45,921 nt of DNA from Herpetosiphonaceae bacterium (GTDB lineage: Bacteria > Chloroflexota > Chloroflexia > Chloroflexales > Kallotenuaceae): positions 1-45,921 of the forward strand of contig JACDGP010000034.1 of assembly GCA_013821605.1 (NCBI GenBank). Direction: 5' to 3'. The position numbers were made by a program, and so were the translations under genes. Numbering within the stretch: the first letter of the stretch is position 1; the number at the start of each line of letters is the position of its first letter. Positions 1-8,041 of the stretch are shown one piece after another. Below the pieces are notes generated by a model, which made no database searches, was not told where the DNA came from, and saw only the letters and a list, made by a program, of their open reading frames with translations.

Positions 1-2154
1 GTGCTTGGCTGGGGAGTTGGACAGCTTAGTGTGTTCCTGCTTGAGCGAACAGCGCTGTTTCAGCAACTAGGCGGTAGTGCGACCATTACATGGCGCTTTA
101 TTCTAGTAGCCGCTGAGCTGGGCGGTGCGATGCTGTTGATCGCCGTGCTCGGTCTGGCATTCGCAGCCTGGAGGGCGCTCGCACACTCGTCCGTCACACT
201 GCGCACGGCCTGGGCGCGCCCGTCACGCGAAGCAGGCTGGCGGCGCTGGCAACTGGATGTGCTGCTGCTCCTGTTCGCAGCGTGGGCTTGGTGGCAGCTA
301 CAGCGCTCCGGCGGTAGTCTGATCACGACGCCCAACGGGGTCGTCCATATCGATCTGCTGGTCTTAGCCGCGCCGACCCTGCTGCTGATCGTTGGCGCGC
401 TCTTGTTCCTGCGGCTTTTCCCGTTCGTCGCACGCGGGCTGGGCATAATCCTGCGGCGCCGGCGCGGGCTGGTACCGGCCCTCAGCACGTGGCAGTTGGC
501 GCGCAATCCGGTGCTATATGGGCGGCTGGTGTTGCTGCTCACCCTCACGGTCGGCTTGGGCGTGTATAGCCAAATCGTGAACGGCACGATCACCCGTTCC
601 CAGGTGCGGCATGCATTGGATGTTGCCGGAGCCGATGTGCGCATCCCACTCGAGCCGCACGATGATCCGGCGACCATCCTTGCCACGATCCCGGCTGCCG
701 CTTCGACGCTCGTGAGTCGGGTTGACACACAGTATTTGGGCGAACAGGGGCAAAGCACTGTGGCTGTCCAGGATACGATGGTTCTGCTGGGTATCGATGG
801 ACCGGCACTCAGCACGGTGCTGGCCGCATCCGGCAGCGACGACGTAGGGTGGCTGGCGGCACTGCGGAGTCTGGGGGCGGCAACAACGCCTTTGGGCTTG
901 CCGTTGCCGGCGGGCACCGCAGTGGTCGAGGTCCAGCTTCAAAGTTTGGTCACCGAGGTTATGGTGTATGCTAAGTTCGGCGGGGCCAACGGTGAGCGTT
1001 TGGTCGCTTTGGGCCAGCCAGGTGCCGCTTGGCAGGACTTTCAAGCGCCGCTGCCACGCGATCTGCAGCAACCGGTCTCCTTGCAGTCCTTCATCGTTGC
1101 GCCGAAGAAGGAGGAGGTGAGCATGAGTGGGCAGCCACTGGTGTTTGACCAACTCACCGCGCGGGTCGGTACGACGGAGGTGCCACTGGGCAGTTTTGAG
1201 CAGCTTGATGGCTGGGAGGCAATCGGCCCGAGCACCGGTGACGCGCACCTGAGCGCGACCTTCGGCGTCAAGGGGGATCTTTCTGCGGCGCAACTCCGCG
1301 TGGCTACGCTGCGACCGGGCGAGTGGGCAGCGCTCCGTTTGCGGGTACCGTTTACAGTTGAGGGCTACCTGGCACAAGCAGCCGGTGATACGGAAGCGCA
1401 TGCGAGGCAGCCGGTGGTGCGCATCGGTGATCAGGAGTTCGCGGTCAAGGTGCGGCAGCGACTCGGTCAATTTCCAGGGGTAGCGGACCAGCCGACCGCG
1501 CTGATCGCCAGCCGCGATCACCTCCAAGCCCTGCTGAGCTATGGCAAGCCCACGACCGAGCGCCCTCAAGAGCTAGCACCCAGCGATCCAACGCGGTTCC
1601 AATCTGATCTCCCCACCAGCTTGTCGCCGACCGCACTTTGGGTTGCCTTGCAACCGGGCGCGCAACCACGGCTCGGTCCAAACGCCGTGACGAAGGCGAC
1701 GGCCTTGTTCGTGCAACAAGCGGACCCGTTGGGCAACGGTCTGTATGTCGCCTTGGTGTTGGGCTTCGGCTGTGCCCTCCTGTTCAGCTTGATCGGCTTC
1801 CTCACCTCGAACGCGCTCACGATCCAAGCACGGGCGCTCGACTGGGCAGTGTTAGGCAGCCTCGGCCTTGCACGCAGGGAGTTGCTGTGGATCATTGCAG
1901 CCGAGCAAGGCGTCGTGCTGGGTGGCAGTTTGGTGGGCGGCAGCGTGGTAGGCCTGCTGCTGGCCGCGCTCACGCGCCCACTGCTGCAGGTGGTCGCCGG
2001 GAACATTGCGAACGAGCCAGCGCATGTGGATTGGCTGGGGCTGCTGTTGCTGCTTGGTGGCCTGCTGCTTGCGTTTGCGATCGCACTGGTTGCGATGTTG
2101 GTCAATGTGCAGCGCCGCGGGCTGACCCGTGCGCTGCGTTTAGGAGAAGGTTGA
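1..2154 (+). CDS. FtsX/MacB-type ABC transporter permease, C-terminal part (open at left edge)
   Basis: This is an integral-membrane permease of the FtsX/MacB class. Two hydrophobic segments lie near the visible N-terminus and a pair near residues 120-200. A large, mostly extracytoplasmic region (about 200-560) follows. Three further membrane segments close the protein (about residues 575-715, containing FSLIGFLTS, GGSLVGGSVVGLLLA and LLLLLGGLLLAFAIALVAML), which is the FtsX-domain arrangement. The reading frame is open from base 1, so the true start probably lies upstream and what is seen is the distal half of a longer permease. Its stop overlaps the start of the next gene (TGATG), which indicates translational coupling with the two ATPases. 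Such sets usually export or extract lipids, lipoproteins or peptides; the substrate is unknown here. Confidence 0.85.
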   Translation: MLGWGVGQLSVFLLERTALFQQLGGSATITWRFILVAAELGGAMLLIAVLGLAFAAWRALAHSSVTLRTAWARPSREAGWRRWQLDVLLLLFAAWAWWQLQRSGGSLITTPNGVVHIDLLVLAAPTLLLIVGALLFLRLFPFVARGLGIILRRRRGLVPALSTWQLARNPVLYGRLVLLLTLTVGLGVYSQIVNGTITRSQVRHALDVAGADVRIPLEPHDDPATILATIPAAASTLVSRVDTQYLGEQGQSTVAVQDTMVLLGIDGPALSTVLAASGSDDVGWLAALRSLGAATTPLGLPLPAGTAVVEVQLQSLVTEVMVYAKFGGANGERLVALGQPGAAWQDFQAPLPRDLQQPVSLQSFIVAPKKEEVSMSGQPLVFDQLTARVGTTEVPLGSFEQLDGWEAIGPSTGDAHLSATFGVKGDLSAAQLRVATLRPGEWAALRLRVPFTVEGYLAQAAGDTEAHARQPVVRIGDQEFAVKVRQRLGQFPGVADQPTALIASRDHLQALLSYGKPTTERPQELAPSDPTRFQSDLPTSLSPTALWVALQPGAQPRLGPNAVTKATALFVQQADPLGNGLYVALVLGFGCALLFSLIGFLTSNALTIQARALDWAVLGSLGLARRELLWIIAAEQGVVLGGSLVGGSVVGLLLAALTRPLLQVVAGNIANEPAHVDWLGLLLLLGGLLLAFAIALVAMLVNVQRRGLTRALRLGEG

Positions 2155-3134
2155 TGCACCAATCTGCGCCGTTGGTCGTCGCCGACGGGCTCGTGAAAAT
2201 CTATAAGGTTGCTGACCTCGAAGTCTTCGCTCTACAAGGGCTGGAGCTTGAGATTCCGGCCGGCGAGATGCTGGCGTTGGTGGGCGCCTCTGGCTCCGGC
2301 AAATCGACGCTGTTGAACGTACTCGGCGGCCTTGATACGCCGACCGCCGGGACCCTGCGCGTCGGGAACGTCAACCTCCTTGACCTGCGCGAGCACGAGC
2401 TGGTTAACTATAAGCGCAAGATGGTCGGCTTTGTGTGGCAGCAGAAGGCGCGCAACCTGCTGCCCTACCTTTCGGCGCTCGAAAATGTTGAGTTGCCGAT
2501 GACCCTGGCGGGTGTACGGGGCCGTGCGCGGCGGGGGCGAGCACTCGACCTGCTCGACGCCGTCGGCTTGGCCGATCGCGTCAAGCACCGGCCCGAACTG
2601 CTTTCAGGCGGTGAGCAGCAGCGGGCGGCGATTGCGGTGGCACTAGCGAACGAGCCACGCTTGCTGCTGGCAGACGAGCCGACCGGTGAGGTGGATAGCG
2701 CGGCAGCCGATACGATCTTCGGGGTGTTGCGCGACCTGAACCAGCGTATGGGTGTGACGGTGATCGTAGTGACGCACGATGTGCAGGTAGCCAAGCGGGT
2801 GGACCGGGTGGTGGCGATCCGAGATGGGCGAACGTCAACGGAAATTCGGCGGCGGCGGGACGTGGCGGGGCATGTGATCCGCGAAGAAGAGTTCGCACTG
2901 CTGGACCGGGTGGGCCGGCTGCAGTTGCCACAACATTTCATGGAGGCGCTGGAGTTGAAGGATCGGGTGCGGCTGGATCTGGAAAGCGACCATGTGAGTG
3001 TCTGGTCGGATCGGGCCGAGGACGAACGGCGACCGCTACCGGATGCACAAGCAAGCGTTAACGCGGCACCCGTGGCCGACGTTACAGTTGGCGACGAGGA
3101 CGACACGCGCTGGCTTCCCCCAGAACGGCGGTAG
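2154..3134 (+). CDS. ABC transporter ATP-binding protein, LolD/MacB class, with C-terminal extension
   Basis: A cytoplasmic ATPase of 326 residues. It has Walker A GASGSGKST (about residues 44-52), Q-loop context VGFVWQQ, signature LLSGGEQQR, Walker B LLLADEPTGEVD and the H-loop VVTHD. After the nucleotide-binding domain comes an unusual tail of about 90 residues rich in acidic and basic residues, which standard LolD proteins lack. The ATG at 2154 overlaps the permease stop. An upstream in-frame ATG at 1638 exists but would place the N-terminus inside the permease gene without homology, so it is rejected. The gene ends three bases before the next ATPase, so permease plus two ATPases form one operon. 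Two different ATPases with one visible permease suggest a heterodimeric motor. Confidence 0.9.
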   Translation: MHQSAPLVVADGLVKIYKVADLEVFALQGLELEIPAGEMLALVGASGSGKSTLLNVLGGLDTPTAGTLRVGNVNLLDLREHELVNYKRKMVGFVWQQKARNLLPYLSALENVELPMTLAGVRGRARRGRALDLLDAVGLADRVKHRPELLSGGEQQRAAIAVALANEPRLLLADEPTGEVDSAAADTIFGVLRDLNQRMGVTVIVVTHDVQVAKRVDRVVAIRDGRTSTEIRRRRDVAGHVIREEEFALLDRVGRLQLPQHFMEALELKDRVRLDLESDHVSVWSDRAEDERRPLPDAQASVNAAPVADVTVGDEDDTRWLPPERR

Positions 3135-3137
3135 CTG

Positions 3138-3815
3138 ATGGACCAACCATTGATTACAACGCGTGACCTGCGGCGCGACTTTCAGCTTGGGGGTGAGACG
3201 ATTCATGCTGTGGATGGCGTGACGGTCGCTATTCCGGCGGGGCAGATGGTCGTCATCCGTGGGCGCTCCGGCTCCGGCAAGACGACACTGCTTAATCTCA
3301 TAGCAGGGTTGGACGAGCCGACCAGCGGCGAGATCTGGATCGACGGGCGGCAGACGTCGGGGTTAAGCGAGCGCGAGCGGGTAGCGCTGCGGCGGGAAAA
3401 GATGGGCTTCGTCTTCCAGGCATTCGGCCTGTTGCCGCTGTTATCCGCGCGTGAAAACGTCGAGGTGCCACTGCGGATCGTCAAGGCGGAGCGCGGCGAG
3501 CGTGAAGCACGTTCGGCAGCGGCGCTGGAGGTGGTGGGGCTGAGCAAGCGCGCGAAGCACCGGCCCTACGAACTGTCGGGCGGGGAGCAACAGCGCGTGG
3601 CCCTGGCACGGGCACTGGTGAAGCAGCCACAGATCATCCTGGCCGACGAGCCGACGGGCCAGCTTGATTCGAACACAGGACGCGAGATCATCGCGCTGAT
3701 GCGGCGACTGGTGGAGCAGCAACGCATCACGTTACTGGTGGTCACGCACGACCCGGTGGTCGTTGAAGCCGCCGAGCTGGTGCACGAACTGCGGGATGGA
3801 AGACTGGTTAGTTGA
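3138..3815 (+). CDS. ABC transporter ATP-binding protein, LolD/MacB class
   Basis: A 225-residue ATPase of standard LolD length. Walker A is GRSGSGKTT, the Q-loop is MGFVFQAFGLLP, the signature is YELSGGEQQRVALARAL, Walker B is IILADEPTGQLD and the H-loop is VVTHDP. It begins three bases after the preceding ATPase stop and should energise the same FtsX-type permease. There is no extension, in contrast to its neighbour. The 144 bases after it (3816-3959) separate it from a convergent dehydrogenase gene and hold nothing recognisable. Confidence 0.9.
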   Translation: MDQPLITTRDLRRDFQLGGETIHAVDGVTVAIPAGQMVVIRGRSGSGKTTLLNLIAGLDEPTSGEIWIDGRQTSGLSERERVALRREKMGFVFQAFGLLPLLSARENVEVPLRIVKAERGEREARSAAALEVVGLSKRAKHRPYELSGGEQQRVALARALVKQPQIILADEPTGQLDSNTGREIIALMRRLVEQQRITLLVVTHDPVVVEAAELVHELRDGRLVS

Positions 3816-3959
3816 GGGCTGCCACAACAATGAGCGCGTTGACTGGGGCCAGTGCTGTCGTTCGCGGCAACGAAGCTGTTCCTTAGACAGAACGCCGGGC
3901 AATTGACGATGCAGATAGCGTAGACTGGGTGCCGCATAGCGTGCTGAACAGCCACACAC

Positions 3960-4997
3960 CTATATCAGTGAAAAGCGTGGGACAACATCCCGGTTGACGA
4001 TATGGGCCTCAGGTGGCCAGTGGCCGCTCAGCACGGCTACCACGTTTTCAATGCCGCCGTGCGTGACATCATGCGCCGCCTGGACAGAATAGGCGGCGAC
4101 GTGTGGCGTGAGAACGACGTTGTCCAGGCTGAGCAATGGATGGTCGGGTTGAGTTGTGGAATCGACAAACACGTCGATTTGCTCGAATGTATCGAGCCCT
4201 GCACCTGCCAGGTGTCCTGTGCGCAGCGCCGCCACCAGCGCAGTTTCGTCAACGATCGCCCCGCGCGAGGTGTTGATGAGCATTGCTCCCGGCTTCATCT
4301 TGCGGAGCGCAGCCTCGTCGATCATATGGTGGGAGTCAGCGCTCAGAGGCAGATGCAGCGACACATAGTCCGACTGCGACAGAAGCCGGTCCAGTTCGAC
4401 CATCTCGACGCCGAGGCGGTCTGCCTCGGCATGCGAGGCGCTCGGATTACGGCGCGTCGCCAGCACACGCAACCCAAACGCGCGGGCACGTTGGGCTGTT
4501 GCCCGCGCGCTGTTGCCGAAGCCGATCAAGCCAAGCACCTGATGCGACAATCGCTGATTATGCGAAGCCTGGCTGCGCGCTCGACGCCAGGCCCCATCGG
4601 CCATCGCCTGTGACATTTGTGGGAGCCGACGTGCAAGCGCAAGCAGCAGGGCCAGCGTGTGATCGGCCTGTTCCTCGACGCAGAAGAAAGGAACGTTGGT
4701 GACCAGGATGCCGCGGTTCGTCGCTGCCTGAACATCGATTTTGTCTGTGCCCGCACCGAGCCGCGAAATGACCCGGCACTGCTTAAGGTGCTCGATGACT
4801 GCCAGGGGGACTTGGGCCGAGATGACGAGTAGGGCGTCACAATTGGCGATCTGCGGGATGATCGCTTCGGGTGCTTCGTTTGCGACGAGCACCGGCTGTA
4901 TTCCGTACTGTGCGAACGTCGCCATCTCATCCTGGCTGGGTGGATACAACCCGGCGTTGAGGCGCGCGACACGATACGCTGCGAAATGATTAGTCAT
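3960..4997 (-). CDS. D-isomer-specific 2-hydroxyacid dehydrogenase (CtBP/phosphoglycerate dehydrogenase family)
   Basis: A 345-residue NAD-dependent dehydrogenase. The N-terminal catalytic subdomain contains VISRLGAGTDKIDV. The nucleotide-binding domain has LGLIGFGNSARATAQRARAFG, in which the expected GxGxxG reads GFGNSA. The substrate/catalytic segments are INTSRGAIVDETALVAAL (arginine), a downstream acidic residue near LDTFEQID, and TPHVAAYS (catalytic histidine). The family reversibly oxidises D-2-hydroxyacids; the exact substrate cannot be read here. Its start overlaps the stop of the GH2 gene by four bases (ATGA), so the two are co-translated. A role in handling a sugar-derived hydroxy- or keto-acid released by the hydrolase is an inference from that coupling. 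Confidence 0.88.
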   Translation of the reverse strand: MTNHFAAYRVARLNAGLYPPSQDEMATFAQYGIQPVLVANEAPEAIIPQIANCDALLVISAQVPLAVIEHLKQCRVISRLGAGTDKIDVQAATNRGILVTNVPFFCVEEQADHTLALLLALARRLPQMSQAMADGAWRRARSQASHNQRLSHQVLGLIGFGNSARATAQRARAFGLRVLATRRNPSASHAEADRLGVEMVELDRLLSQSDYVSLHLPLSADSHHMIDEAALRKMKPGAMLINTSRGAIVDETALVAALRTGHLAGAGLDTFEQIDVFVDSTTQPDHPLLSLDNVVLTPHVAAYSVQAAHDVTHGGIENVVAVLSGHWPPEAHIVNRDVVPRFSLI

Positions 4998-7924
4998 AGG
5001 AACCCAATGTTTGCTAACCAGGTATCAAAATCGGGCGGTAGGAGGATAGGTGACGCGCTTGTCGCTTGGCTCGCGGTGCTGATCAGGTTGAGCAGCAGGC
5101 GATCGGCGGCCGGATGCTGATCGATATGTTCCAGGATACGCAGTGTGTTGAGAAAGAAGCGCCCTGCACCGAAGTGGTATGAACCGGCCAGGATGCCCGA
5201 GGCATAGCCACCGGGCTGGCTATACCCGACTGCGAACGCTGCTGCTGCGACATCGTCAGGCGTGTCCTGTCCATCAAACAGCGCGTGGGGGATCACCGGG
5301 CCGTAGTAATCCCAATCCATGACTCCGGCCGACGGTAGCCCGGCGAAGATCGGATGCGCCTTGCTGACGCATTCCTTATGGTAGAGCCAGTCATTAAATG
5401 CGTAGCAGCGTCCTTTGTTGGCGAGTGGCAGCCAGCCAACTGGGTCGTCACCGCGCCGAAAGGCCGCGGGTGTGAGAAAGACGGCGGCGCTCCCACGAGC
5501 TATACGCCGGGCAAGCGTGGACCAAGCGTCCACGTTCGCGCTCTGCGCCTCCGGCTCGCCCACCAGAATGACGCCGTGGTGCGCCTCGGCCTCAGCGTCA
5601 AATTGCTGGCACGCGACCCCTTGTGCCTCTAGCCAGTGCGCGATGTGCGGCTCGATGCCCCATAGTGTGACAGGCTGGTGAAGGTGTAGCAGCGTCGTCG
5701 CATCCGTAACGTGGAACTGGAGCCGCCCTCCGGCCGGAGCGCCCCCACATTCGAGCGTGGCTGCCAACTCGTAGGTCCCCGATGGGCCGCTGAATGACAC
5801 ATCCGCGCGTAGCACCGGTACGGCCAGTGGTCCGTCCTGTCCAGCCGCAGGCTGCGGAATGTGGACGGTCGATGGTTTGTCCCAGACGACACCCTGCGGG
5901 CCGATGATACGTAGCCGAGCCGGATAGTCGCCCGGCTTCAAGACGTCCTCGTTGGCCAGCACTGCCTCAACGGTGAAGGTGCGACCGGCGTAGCCATGGA
6001 GCGGGTTGCAAAAGAGGCACCAGCGCAGCGGGGCCCAGCCGTCCGTCAGGGTATCCACGATCTGGGGCTTCCATTCGCGCCAGAAGGTCCAGACACCCTC
6101 GCCGGTAATCGCGTGATCGAGCATGCCGGTCAGGTTGTAGCCGCAGAACCGAGGGTTGGACCGGATCAGATCGAAGCCGAGCAGCCGCTGGCGGGCGTGT
6201 AGTCGCTGGCTCGCCAGTAGCATGTCTTCGGGAAAGGCGTAGACGCCGTCCATGCCGAAGCGTTCCCAATCGGCGGCGAGCCGCTCAGCCATGGAGCCGA
6301 TCAAGGTGGCCTCGGGGTTGGATACCGAGCTATGCTGCTCAAACATACGGTATTCGCGGATGGCGTTAAACAGACTGCCGATGCCATACTCGGAAAGAAA
6401 CACGGGTTTGGTGTCGTGACCAATCGCACGGATGAACGCAGAGGTTTCCGGCGTGTGCGGCACCTGCGGGTAGAGATGCGCATCACCGGCGCCGTCGAGA
6501 TAGGCGGGATGGAGCGGATCCCAAGTGCTCGAGACCGGCTCCGCGCCGAGCCGCTCGCTGCCCCATCGGTGTTCCCACTCCGCGCTGCCCGGATTTGCAA
6601 CTGAGCCGATAGCCGGCTGAGCATCCCAGCGCCCGCTGCTCAGTAGGACCAGCCGCGTGTCGTCCAGCGAGCGCACCAGGGGCAGGGTTGCGACCGCATG
6701 GCGAAAGACCGGCCCGTCCCGCGTTTCGTTGAGGAGCCCCCAGATCGTCAGGCTGGGGTGGTTGCGATCACGCAGGACCATTTCGCGCGTCGCCCGGTCG
6801 AAGTGCTCGGCCAATCGCGGCGAGTCCGCCAGGAGCCAGCTTGTCTGTGATTCTTCGTAAACCATCAGCCCGAGCTCATCGCAAAAATCGAGCTGTTCGG
6901 CCAGCGCCATGCCGCAAATGAAGCGCACCATGTTGAAGCCGGAGGCTTTGGCGTAGACTAGGTCGCGGCGCATGAAGTCGAGCTCATGCGCTCGATCCAT
7001 GCCCATCGGGAAATGATTGCCGGTATGGGTCGAGCGCAGGAAGATCCGCCGGTCATTGAGCCGGAAAAAGCCATCGACCACACGGAAGTCGCGGAACCCG
7101 CAGCGTGCCGTGTGGCGATGGGTGAAGGGGTCGCCGTTTGCGTCACGGGCGTCCAGGTTCGCCGTGACCCGATATAGGTAGGGGTCATGGAGTTCCCAGA
7201 GGCGCGGGCTATTGATCGCGAGGGTTAGAGTGTAGGTCGTATCGCCGGGCGCGAAGGTCGCATCGAGCATCGCGCTCGCGAGGAGATCGCCGCTGCTCGC
7301 GGGTTCGGCCGTAGCAACGAGGCGGCCTGTCACCGCGACTTCCCGGTCGTTGCGTATCGTAAGCGTGATGTGGATGTGGCCGGTCGCGACGTCCGGCTGG
7401 AGGAATAGGTCGATGATGCGCACCGCGGACACCACCACGAACTCCACCGGGGCGATGATGCCGCCGTAGTTGTAGCCGCGCCCAGGCTGGTAGTTGCGAA
7501 TCGTCTTGTTGCGGTGCGGCGTTTCGTCTAGCGCCAGGCCGTCAATCGGTTCGTGGGTCGGGTTCAGCACGCGAACCGCGAGGAGGTTGTCGCCGCCGGG
7601 GTGAATGGCAGCGGTGAGGTCCAGCGTGAACGGCGTATCGCCGCCTTCATGCCCACCGACCGGGACGCCGTTAAGCCAGACGTCGGCCAGGTAGTCCACC
7701 GCGCCACAGCGCAAGAGGTAGCGCTCGTTCGCCGATGCTGTCCGGTGCGCGCGGAAGGTCGTCCAGTACCACGCCACGCCATGATAATCCGGGAAGAGCT
7801 GCTGGATGACGCCTGGAACTCGGGCATCCAGGGCCGCTGCTTGCACAGCGGTGAACCAGTGTTCCTTGCGCCCATGATTCAAAGGATCAATTGCCAGTTT
7901 CCACGGACCGTCGAGAGTCTGCAT
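4994..7924 (-). CDS. Glycoside hydrolase family 2 (beta-galactosidase/beta-glucuronidase type)
   Basis: A 976-residue enzyme with the GH2 layout: a sugar-binding jelly roll (about 1-180), an immunoglobulin-like domain (about 180-290), a TIM barrel (about 290-590) and extra C-terminal domains. The acid/base glutamate is E400 in WGLLNETRDG, and the nucleophile is E512 in FLSEYGIGS. No signal peptide is visible, so it probably acts in the cytoplasm on imported oligosaccharides or glycosides. The start at 7924 was chosen because GGAGGAACC lies directly upstream of ATG; the frame extends 15 codons further but without a ribosome binding site. The specificity (galactoside, glucuronide, mannoside) cannot be assigned. 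It is divergent from the MalT-like regulator and coupled to the downstream dehydrogenase. Confidence 0.9.
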   Translation of the reverse strand: MQTLDGPWKLAIDPLNHGRKEHWFTAVQAAALDARVPGVIQQLFPDYHGVAWYWTTFRAHRTASANERYLLRCGAVDYLADVWLNGVPVGGHEGGDTPFTLDLTAAIHPGGDNLLAVRVLNPTHEPIDGLALDETPHRNKTIRNYQPGRGYNYGGIIAPVEFVVVSAVRIIDLFLQPDVATGHIHITLTIRNDREVAVTGRLVATAEPASSGDLLASAMLDATFAPGDTTYTLTLAINSPRLWELHDPYLYRVTANLDARDANGDPFTHRHTARCGFRDFRVVDGFFRLNDRRIFLRSTHTGNHFPMGMDRAHELDFMRRDLVYAKASGFNMVRFICGMALAEQLDFCDELGLMVYEESQTSWLLADSPRLAEHFDRATREMVLRDRNHPSLTIWGLLNETRDGPVFRHAVATLPLVRSLDDTRLVLLSSGRWDAQPAIGSVANPGSAEWEHRWGSERLGAEPVSSTWDPLHPAYLDGAGDAHLYPQVPHTPETSAFIRAIGHDTKPVFLSEYGIGSLFNAIREYRMFEQHSSVSNPEATLIGSMAERLAADWERFGMDGVYAFPEDMLLASQRLHARQRLLGFDLIRSNPRFCGYNLTGMLDHAITGEGVWTFWREWKPQIVDTLTDGWAPLRWCLFCNPLHGYAGRTFTVEAVLANEDVLKPGDYPARLRIIGPQGVVWDKPSTVHIPQPAAGQDGPLAVPVLRADVSFSGPSGTYELAATLECGGAPAGGRLQFHVTDATTLLHLHQPVTLWGIEPHIAHWLEAQGVACQQFDAEAEAHHGVILVGEPEAQSANVDAWSTLARRIARGSAAVFLTPAAFRRGDDPVGWLPLANKGRCYAFNDWLYHKECVSKAHPIFAGLPSAGVMDWDYYGPVIPHALFDGQDTPDDVAAAAFAVGYSQPGGYASGILAGSYHFGAGRFFLNTLRILEHIDQHPAADRLLLNLISTASQATSASPILLPPDFDTWLANIGFL

Positions 7925-7961
7925 GGTTCCTCCAACTAGATACCGGCACATCCCGACGAGA

Positions 7962-7969
7962 TTGTACAA
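7962..7969. promoter_or_regulatory. Palindrome TTGTACAA in the divergent GH2/regulator intergenic region
   Basis: A perfect 8-bp palindrome lies 38 bases upstream of the GH2 start, between GH2 and the divergent LuxR-type gene. Its position suits an operator, but no second copy or bound regulator can be shown. Low confidence. Confidence 0.25.
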
Positions 7970-8041
7970 GATCTCCGCTTGGGGAGGCCAATGAATTAAA
8001 GGGGTCCCACAAGCGTAAATATGTGCTATGCTAAGGATGCT

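Noticed and set aside
514-1569. 351-codon minus-strand frame in the FtsX permease
   Set aside because: It is a GC-rich shadow frame with no start signal or family resemblance; the plus-strand permease explains the region.
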